From: Fomitopsis serialis
Lineage: Eukaryota; Basidiomycota; Agaricomycetes; Polyporales; Fomitopsidaceae
NCBI RefSeq assembly: GCF_022376445.1
Contig: NW_025955135.1
Coordinates: 1 to 64,000, forward strand
Length of the DNA: 64,000 bases
Direction: 5' to 3'
Part shown: positions 56,859 to 64,000 of the stretch, in pieces
Position numbering within the stretch: the first letter of the stretch is position 1
How the letters are laid out: each line of letters begins with the position of its first letter
The notes under the pieces: generated by a model
Databases searched by the model: none
The model's input: only the letters and a program-made list of their open reading frames with translations
What the model was told of the DNA's origin: nothing
Translations under genes and position numbers: made by a program

Positions 56859-57607
56859 AACGTACGTGCGCGCGCTCTCGAAACGGATGACATACTTAGG
56901 AATCGCACGTTCATAGTTGCCGACCACTCACAGTAGCAGCGCTCAATAGTCGTATGTCGCAGAAAACGAAACCGGGACAAATCTCGCTGCTGAAGCTCGC
57001 GTTTGATGTGAAGTTGGCCATTTACTTACGATGTCCGCAACGATATTCATACTCGGTATATGACAAACGGCAACGCTCGATTGTAGAGTTCGGTTGAAAC
57101 TGCATTTCAGCCTCTTTCTGCAGGATTGGCGGTGGCCTCTATGCTCTCGGGTTCCGTGCCACGGATGCTAAATGACCAATCAACGCTGTCTGACTATCAT
57201 GATACAGTAAAGTAGTTCTAGTGATCGTACTCGAAGCCTGAGGGCATATCCCTGTCGCACGCAAGGTCCAACTGATCTTATGGGCCCGCGGTTGATGTGT
57301 CTCTGCGTCCATGATCGCTCTAGCATAGCGGATAAGGATGCTTTCGACGACAGCTCCGAGCACGATGGACTGATCCATTAGCCAAAATTTACTTGAACCC
57401 AGTCCGTCGACGGACAGGATCGAATAGATGGGTTCAACATCTGCATTGCAAGATATGTCGAAAGCGTGAGCACTACTTACAGTATTACCGTCATCTCCTC
57501 TCACACAAACTCGTTTGAAGGCGTTTTATGGGGATACAGTCCCTGCAGCAATTGAGATGATGATCAGCCAGGCCTGCGCCGCCGCACGAATACCAGCTCA
57601 CTCAGTA
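56859..57607. other. Spacer at the inner boundary of repeat arm 2
   Basis: Repeat arm 2 begins at 56946. It contains the counterpart of 8869-9515, with a 5-bp insertion relative to arm 1. No gene is supported. Confidence 0.5.
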
Positions 57608-58435
57608 TCAATGGCCCGACGTCTGCTGCAACAACCCCTCCACAGTCGCTCGCCCTCCACTCTCCCACTCATCCCAGCAAATCGCCAAAGACACGCTATG
57701 CCGTCCCCACCCCTCGTCGCCCTCTCTCTCCACCACCGGCGCCTCGCGCGTCAGTTCCTCCACGTCCGGGAGAGCGAACGTCCAGCGCAACACGCCCTCC
57801 TCCCTGAACCCCATGCGCTTTGCGAGCCCGATCGACGGCGCGTTCTGCGGATGGGCCGACCAGCGGATGCGGCGGAAGCCCAGCCCGGGCGGGGAGGCCG
57901 ACGGTGTCTGCAGGCAGTATCGGAGCAGGAGGCCGAGCGCGATGCGCGCGACGTGCGTGCGCCGGAAGGCGGGGAGGACGAGGACGAGGCCGACCTCCGT
58001 GTGCTTGTGCGGCTTGGACGTGTTAATCAGGGCCAGCGTACCCGCAAGCACGCCGTCACGCTCCTCTGCGCCCGAGTCTGTGTCCGAGCGCGCCCCATCT
58101 GGCCCGCACGTCCGATCGAAGACTGCGAAGACGCATGTATGTGGATTCTGTCGGTGGCCTTCAACGACGGACAGGAAGTGTGCGAAGGTGTCGGGGGAGT
58201 AGGGGTAGTACTTGAAGCACTCGCGTGCCTGTGGGCCGATCTGCTCCCAGAGTGTGCGAGCGTGCAACGAAGGTACGAACGGCGTGAGGCGGATAGTAGG
58301 ACACGTGAGGGTGTCGAGGTGCAACGGGAAGGAGAAGTTGATGTCGTAGGGCTCCGTGGAGGCGAGGATGCTCTCGGGGTCAGGGTAAGGCGCGATCTTG
58401 GGCGGGGTGTAGTTGTTCACGTATGGCGGTGGCAT
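57608..58435 (-). CDS. GNAT-type N-acetyltransferase copy 2, arm 2, intact
   Basis: 275 aa, identical to the 8032 gene except for one Val/Gly difference and the intact C terminus ([18 protein letters not shown]), which matches the copy 1 protein. The acetyl-CoA binding loop and C-terminal MGFREEGV signature are present. This arm preserves the functional reading frame. A plus-strand frame of 308 codons covers the same DNA but is an Arg-rich antisense shadow. Confidence 0.85.
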   Translation of the reverse strand: MPPPYVNNYTPPKIAPYPDPESILASTEPYDINFSFPLHLDTLTCPTIRLTPFVPSLHARTLWEQIGPQARECFKYYPYSPDTFAHFLSVVEGHRQNPHTCVFAVFDRTCGPDGARSDTDSGAEERDGVLAGTLALINTSKPHKHTEVGLVLVLPAFRRTHVARIALGLLLRYCLQTPSASPPGLGFRRIRWSAHPQNAPSIGLAKRMGFREEGVLRWTFALPDVEELTREAPVVEREGDEGWGRHSVSLAICWDEWESGGRATVEGLLQQTSGH

Positions 58436-59113
58436 TTCTGACCAGTGACCACGCCTTTTAGGTAGCGGTGGACAATGCAGCAGTGAATCTGCTGCCGTGT
58501 ATATAGGTAGAGAACCGACGTCGAGTCATTTGACGATCACGACCGCAGAAACAGTGATCGCGATGGTCTCGGCCGGAACCATGCCGTCAACAGTAACCTC
58601 TCCTGAATCAGGCGCATGCCCTAAGGAAAGGGTGATCCTGGGTTGATCAGTACGTATTCAGTTTGAAGAGTCATCTGCATCGTCCACTCAGACGCACATA
58701 GAACCTATCTGCCAATAGCTCGTAAGCACTTCTGTGTTCCCTCGCTCTGCCCTGGGATGTACGAAGTGAAAGACCTGTCCACTCAACTTGAACACCAGGG
58801 ACACTACGGAGCTCAGACAACAAGATCATTTCGATCTCACAACCCAGTCTTCCTCTCTGAATGCGGTGAAGCGTTCCACAAACATGCAGATCGCACTCAG
58901 TCCAGCGCCAGTCGAGATGCAGTATTGTACCCTTCGTTCGCTGGAATGATGCAATGGAGGGACACTGCATCATTGATTGTCAGCTTCATTTCGGGGCGAG
59001 GGTACAGTTGCTCACGCTCACCAGTCAATTTACTTGGTCTCCTACAGCAGCAATCTAGTGACAGCTTACGGTCTTGAGACACCAGCATAGGTGACAAACG
59101 ACTGTCGGCTCAC
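58436..59113. other. Spacer between GNAT genes, arm 2
   Basis: Mirror of 7354-8031. No gene. Confidence 0.5.
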
Positions 59114-59935
59114 CTATTGGCCCGACGGCTGCTGTAACAGTCTTTCCACACCATATCCTGCGCTCCGATCCCACTCGTCCCAGCAGATCGCCAGACAGAC
59201 GCTATCGCGTCCCCAACCGTCTTCTCCTTCTCTCTTCACTCCATGCGCCTCTCGCTTCATCTCCTCCACGTTCGGTATGCAAAACGTCCAGCGCATGACG
59301 CCCTCCTCTTGGAAGCACATACGTTTCGCAAGCTTGATCGAGGCCTTGTTATGCGGGTGCGCCGACCAGCGCACGCGACGGAAGCCCAACCCAGGAGGAG
59401 AGGCCGCCGCCGGCTGCAAGCAGTAGCGCAGGAGAAGGCCGAGCGCGGTGCGCGCGACGTGCGTGCCCTGGAACGCGGGGAAGACGACGACGAGTCCGAT
59501 CTCCGTGTTCTTGTGCTGCTTAGACGTGTTGATGAGGGCCATCACGCCCGCGAGCGTACCGTCCTCCGAATCCGCGGGTGAGTCTCCTCCTGGTCCATCT
59601 GGTCGACGCGTCCGGTCGAAGATGGCGAATGCACAGTTATCCGGGTGTCGGCGGATGTTCTCGACGACGGAGAGGAAATGTGCGAGGGTATCAGGACAGT
59701 AGGGATAGTACCTGAAGAGTTCACGCGCCCGTGGGCCGACGTGCTCCCAGAGCGTGCGGGCGTGCAAGGTTGGTACGAACGGCGTAAGACGGACAGTCGG
59801 ACATGCGAGCGTATCGAAGTGCAGCGGAAATGAGAAGTTGATGTCGTACGGCTCCTTGGAGGCGAGGACGCTGTCAGGGTCAGGATAAACGGTTGCTGGT
59901 GGCGGGGTGAAGTTGTTTACGAATGCCGGAGACAT
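59114..59935 (-). CDS. GNAT-type N-acetyltransferase copy 1, arm 2
   Basis: 273 aa, identical in sequence to the gene at 6532-7353 and intact. See that entry for domains. Confidence 0.85.
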   Translation of the reverse strand: MSPAFVNNFTPPPATVYPDPDSVLASKEPYDINFSFPLHFDTLACPTVRLTPFVPTLHARTLWEHVGPRARELFRYYPYCPDTLAHFLSVVENIRRHPDNCAFAIFDRTRRPDGPGGDSPADSEDGTLAGVMALINTSKQHKNTEIGLVVVFPAFQGTHVARTALGLLLRYCLQPAAASPPGLGFRRVRWSAHPHNKASIKLAKRMCFQEEGVMRWTFCIPNVEEMKREAHGVKREGEDGWGRDSVCLAICWDEWDRSAGYGVERLLQQPSGQ

Positions 59936-60196
59936 GGTCTCAGTCCTCGCTACGTTGTCCGGGTGTTTGTGTGGGAAAATACGGTGGAGAGGTGGCCATT
60001 CTTAACAGAGACATATCGCGTCGAGTCAGACTGACCAGGGCGCACAGAGTCATGATAAAGATGAGGACCGCCGTCACGAATCACGATGCTGCCGGCGGGA
60101 GCGCGCCAAGTCACATGTCCCGTGATTGTGACAGAGAGCTACCATTTTTCGTGCGGTTCAAGTCTGTGTCTTGACCTCTACATAGGTACCAAAACT

Positions 60197-61456
60197 CTAC
60201 TCGAGGCTAAAGTACTGGCTGCGCGGAGACCCGCTGCCGTCGTCGACGGAAATTATCACTGTGTGCCCACCTACAGCTACTTCCTTGACTCTGGACCCCT
60301 CTGGCAGTCGCCTCGAAACCACCAACCGCTCGCTTTCCCTCAGGAAGCCATGCTCCAGGAATCGCCTCAGGTCGACCGCGCATACTGACCCATCAGCGAA
60401 GACAACGACGACCGCGAAGTCATCACCTGTCTGGCTGAGTCCGCAGTACTCTACTGCAGTGCCCTGCACGCTGTGGCTGATCGTCTCCGTCTGCCGCTGG
60501 CTGCCCGTCGCAGGATCGAGGACGACGACGTATTCGAACTTGTCGGACTGTATGCCGTCCCCGTTGTCGTGCCGTCCAAACGCGACGATGATGTCCAGCG
60601 CGGCGACATGTCGAACGGTGTGCACCCAGCCTCCTATGGGCTCAGCGTGCCACCGGATGGTCAAGGTCTCCGTGTCGATAGCATAGATCGACGTCTGGCA
60701 GGCAGACTTCACCTGAAGCACGTTACCGTCTGCCTCGTAGACGGCCAAAAGGAAGGTGTTCTCGTCCAGGGGCGCACTCCATGTCGGATAGATCTCATCG
60801 CCGTCTTCGACCCCGACCTCGAGCGCGAAGCTCGCGTCTGGCTCCGGTGAGTTGGGAACGTCGGCCCCGCGCCAGCGCAGGACCTCCATCTTGTCAGCCC
60901 ATCCCTCGGACGACGTCGCGATGATGTCGCCGTTCGGCCTGACGTGTACGGGAAGCAGCACACCTCCGTTCGTATTCAGTCGCTTCTCCTCGCGCGCCCT
61001 GAGGCGTGTGGGGAGGGTAGCACGGCCGAGGACCCTGCCATCCCCGAGGACGTCACAGAGCAGTATGGTCGTGAGGTCTTCCAGTACGACGGCGACAAGG
61101 ATCTTCCCATCGGCGTACCGCAAGCGATCCTCAGTCAGGGTGCCATACAGCTCGAGCTTGCGGATGAGTTGACCGCCGATGAGGCTGTACACGAGGAGCG
61201 AGGGTGGGACGTTTTCCTCAGTCTGATCGGCGATGACCATGAGGTTGCGGTCGGTGTCGAAGACGGGGTCGAGGTGATACGCCGGAGGTTGTACGAAGTG
61301 GGCGAGGTGCGCTACGTGCTCGAGACGCCCGTGTGGGGCTCCCGCACGCCAGATGTCGACGCTGGTTTTGCCGAAGGTGAGTACATACGACTGGTGGACG
61401 TAGAATGCCTCTACGTCGCCGTCGAGGGTCAGGGGCTGGGAGACTGCTAGAGACAT
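60197..61456 (-). CDS. Beta-propeller-like protein P2, arm 2 copy
   Basis: 419 aa, identical to P2 at 5011-6270 and intact. It is divergent from the secreted gene at 62737, so the whole module is preserved in the second arm. Confidence 0.85.
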   Translation of the reverse strand: MSLAVSQPLTLDGDVEAFYVHQSYVLTFGKTSVDIWRAGAPHGRLEHVAHLAHFVQPPAYHLDPVFDTDRNLMVIADQTEENVPPSLLVYSLIGGQLIRKLELYGTLTEDRLRYADGKILVAVVLEDLTTILLCDVLGDGRVLGRATLPTRLRAREEKRLNTNGGVLLPVHVRPNGDIIATSSEGWADKMEVLRWRGADVPNSPEPDASFALEVGVEDGDEIYPTWSAPLDENTFLLAVYEADGNVLQVKSACQTSIYAIDTETLTIRWHAEPIGGWVHTVRHVAALDIIVAFGRHDNGDGIQSDKFEYVVVLDPATGSQRQTETISHSVQGTAVEYCGLSQTGDDFAVVVVFADGSVCAVDLRRFLEHGFLRESERLVVSRRLPEGSRVKEVAVGGHTVIISVDDGSGSPRSQYFSLE

Positions 61457-62736
61457 CGAAGTGGATGGTGTGTGTTTTCTTTTGGCTGTATAAGCGCGTC
61501 AGCATACTGATTATACACGATCCAATGTAGCGTCTCATTCTCCGTGGAAGTCAGGCAAGGCCGATGGGCCGTAGCAGGAGGTGCGATGGGACATTCTCAG
61601 CACCCAAGATGCTTCTACGGATACTATAGCCATCCAAATATTCACGTCGCACCCAAGTTTCCTGATCTCATGATTGGGACCGCCCTTCAGGCAGCTGTGC
61701 CCACCATCCGACGTCTTCTTCGGGGTGTCCGGATATCGCTGCGGGATGTTTCGATGAGCGCTGGATCAAGAGGTGCTTCCTGAGACGTTTGGACGGGGCG
61801 AACGCGGGCTTCAAAGGTGCAGTACCACAGCAGCCGACGCTTTCCCTGGAGTATGTTACGGAATGCTTAAACTGAACGAAGCACGTCAGCATGCTGATCA
61901 TACATCTCCAACGAAGTGTCCCAGTCTCTGGAAGCAAAACGGTCGCAGGGACAAGTTTTGTGGCCCCGAGATGCGGTGTCCTCGGGCCTGTGGACAACTT
62001 CGCACAGCCCCTTTGTTGATCTCATGATCGGGACCGGCGCCCTAAAGGCACTTCTGCCTGTGGTAAGGCCCATGGACCGACGCCTTCCTCGGAGTATCCT
62101 GATACTGTTACAGCATGCTTCGCCGGGCGCGGGTCCAAGAGAACTGTTGACAGCTTCCTGCGACGTTCAAATGGCAAATGTGATGAACATCGCCCTCGAC
62201 GATGCAGCACAGCCACTCACGTTGCGTTCTATGGATGCGTTGGCTAGTATTCGCGCGTAAGAATGCAAAGGTAGCGTGGCGGGAAAAAATGTGATTTAAG
62301 TGCCCGATTTCTGAATATGGCCTTTCATTCGGCAGTAGGTGTCGAACTTAGAGCGCCCGACCTCACAAGGCACGTACTGCTTGCGCGCATCTTGTGCTAT
62401 CTCAATTTACATTCCGTATTGCGCAGAGCCTTGCGGTACTTCGCATCGTGTATCATCTCAAGCTCCCGATCTGCCCGGGCGGTATCTGGGAGCTTCGCGA
62501 CATCTCCTGAAGAGCTGTCCGGTCAGTTAGAACGCTCGGATATCCTAACGGATGGGCAATCAGGCGTGTCCTGGCTGACGGTCAACAAGTATAAAAGGCC
62601 GGGCATAGCAATGTCCAAAACCAGGCTGGTCCTCCTCCATTCGTGCAGTCTTGCATCGCCGGGCATTTGCTACTCGACCCATCCATCCTATCGACCGTCC
62701 GTTCACGAACGTCACGACTAGTCCCGTACACCCGAC
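61457..62736. promoter_or_regulatory. Divergent intergenic region of module 2, arm 2 copy
   Basis: Mirror of 3732-5010, with one extra base at about 61686. The TATA of the secreted gene reads AGTATAAAAGGCC at about 62588-62600. Confidence 0.55.
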
Positions 62737-63632
62737 ATGCGTCTCGCTACTGCTCTCCTTGCTACCATCACCCTCCTTTGCACCGTCTTCTTAGTGCAAG
62801 CCGCCCCGCTGGCGATTGGCTCCCGAAACGATGCTAGAGCCTGTGCGAGATTGACAGACTGTGACTCTTGTGGTACGTTGTAATGGTGGTGGTCGCACGA
62901 AAGCTATCACCCACGCTTATTACCACTGCAGCCCGTGCGGATCGTTGCGGATTCTCGCTTGACACGCTAAGCTGTGCCGCGAAAGAAGGCCACCCTGGGT
63001 CCCTCGCAACATCTGCGGCTCAATGCAGGAAGGCATCCGCTGTCAGTACTTAGCACTGACCCTGCGGCGCGATTGCATTAACGCCGAAGCTTACACGACA
63101 GAGCCTTGCTGCGAGAAGTGAGGCCGAGGATACTGAAATCGCTGCGAAAGCAGCTCAATTATGGGCGGTGATGAAGACACACGTCCTGCACGGCGGCAGT
63201 AGCCCAGGTTCCGGCCGGCATCTTATGTCAGCCTGGCTGAAGAATCATGCTGACGACTCAGAAAAGGATGAGGCGACGGCTCTCGCTCAAGTGCCACGCA
63301 CACGCAAGGTGGGCCACTTAGCCCCATATGCTGTTCCCGATTGACCGGTCCCTCTACCACTTGTTAAGCCAAAGACACTTTGGATTGACGACAAGGCCGA
63401 GATCAAGGCTCAAAACATTGTGCATAGGTACAAGGAGATGGATGTGGCCAGGATCTGCACGGACGCGATCACAGCGGGGCTCAAGGCGGGTAAGTTGCGC
63501 GACTCAGTGACGAATGGCTCATATTCTGTCGCAACGACCTTCGGGCCAAACATCTGCGTGTACGTGACGAACGACCAGTGCTTCCCGAAGGACATCCGTG
63601 CGACGACGGCAGCACGGGGTGCGAATTGCTAG
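62737..63632 (+). CDS. Secreted Cys-containing protein with EndoU-like features, arm 2 copy
   Basis: Four exons (62737-62872, 62932-63041, 63090-63308, 63369-63632) give 242 aa, the same protein as 2836-3731. Exon lengths of 136, 110, 219 and 264 nt close exactly in frame. Features are as described for the arm 1 copy: signal peptide, N-terminal Cys region, HVLHGG, GRH, KTLW, NGSYSV and QCFP. Confidence 0.8.
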
Positions 63633-64000
63633 GACGGGGTGGGCCGGACCATATATTCACATCTTTGTCAATGTGATTTTTGAATATCCTAGGCGACCAT
63701 CTCCAGATGACTGAACGTTATGAGAACCTACCCCGGTGCTCAATTGGTGCTGTACACCATCCGGACCGTCACACTTCTCATGCTGCGCGCTGCGCGCGGT
63801 CTTGTGGCCAGTAACAAACTGCTGTACGGCTTGGAGAGTATATTACATATTTGTTCAGGATGTCACTCAGGTTTTAAAGTGAACAATCAAGAGATGAGGT
63901 CTTGAGAACCGTCACTGCGTGCCGATGATACTCAGGGCCTCGGTAATAACATGTTAACAACTTGTAGGTAGATCTTACCAGCAGTCACAAATTCCGTAAC
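63633..64000. other. Outer part of repeat arm 2
   Basis: Mirror of 2468-2835. No gene; the repeat continues beyond the window. Confidence 0.6.

Larger units (their letters stand above)
56946..64000. repeat. Arm 2 of the >7-kb inverted repeat (cut by window end)
   Basis: Reverse complement of 2468-9515, continuing up to the last base of the window. The true length is therefore unknown. The arms are separated by 47.4 kb of single-copy sequence. The few differences between arms are listed under arm 1. Confidence 0.95.

Noticed and set aside
57515..58441. 308-codon plus-strand open frame
   Set aside because: Arg-rich antisense shadow of the GC-rich GNAT gene on the minus strand; the same shadow exists at 8026-8769.
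1..64000. tRNA or rRNA genes
   Set aside because: I scanned for TPsiC-like GGTTCGA boxes and found none in a cloverleaf context.

Overview
The window is fungal nuclear DNA, most likely from a wood-decay type Agaricomycete (Basidiomycota; Polyporales is an inference). The genes have many short introns of about 40-70 bp with GT..AG ends and micro-exons down to 10-15 nt. The recognisable products fit: a BYE1-type PHD/TFIIS-M/SPOC protein, an MBP1-type APSES factor, the sorting nexin MVP1, two GH18 chitinase-like enzymes, a 14-exon cytochrome P450, MAPEG/MGST3, an F-box protein and GNAT acetyltransferases. Exon models were spliced by hand and kept when total lengths closed in frame and family motifs came together across junctions.

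Layout. 1-6.3 kb: two copies of a divergent two-gene module. Each has a secreted Cys-containing protein on the minus strand and a cytosolic beta-propeller-like protein of about 419 aa on the plus strand, separated by a repeated intergenic region of about 0.7-1.3 kb. 6.5-8.9 kb: two tandem GNAT genes. 9.7-13.7 kb: BYE1. 14-17 kb: MAPEG and a 7-TM gene. 18.9-24.9 kb: MBP1 and MVP1, divergent. 27.1-32 kb: two tandem GH18 genes. 32.9-33.7 kb: dead MAPEG copy. 34.4-36.6 kb: F-box and NTF2-like genes. 37.3-47.7 kb: three more tandem modules, partly decayed. 48-48.9 kb: secreted 30-residue-repeat protein. 50.7-54.4 kb: tail-anchored coiled-coil gene and P450. 56.4-56.9 kb: tiny secreted peptide gene. 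56.9-64 kb: near-identical inverted copy of 2.47-9.5 kb.

Two things stand out. First, the secreted-protein/propeller module occurs five times plus once in the inverted copy, always in the same divergent arrangement, and the two partners appear to duplicate together. The secreted protein has spaced His/His/Lys and C-terminal features that resemble EndoU-type nucleases, so a secreted effector with an intracellular partner (toxin/immunity-like or self/non-self) is a reasonable but unproven reading. Second, a >7-kb inverted repeat with only a handful of differences flanks 47 kb of single-copy genes, so that segment could invert, or the repeat could be an assembly artefact. Many module copies carry single-base deletions while single-copy genes are almost clean, so apparent pseudogenes there may partly reflect unpolished repeats.
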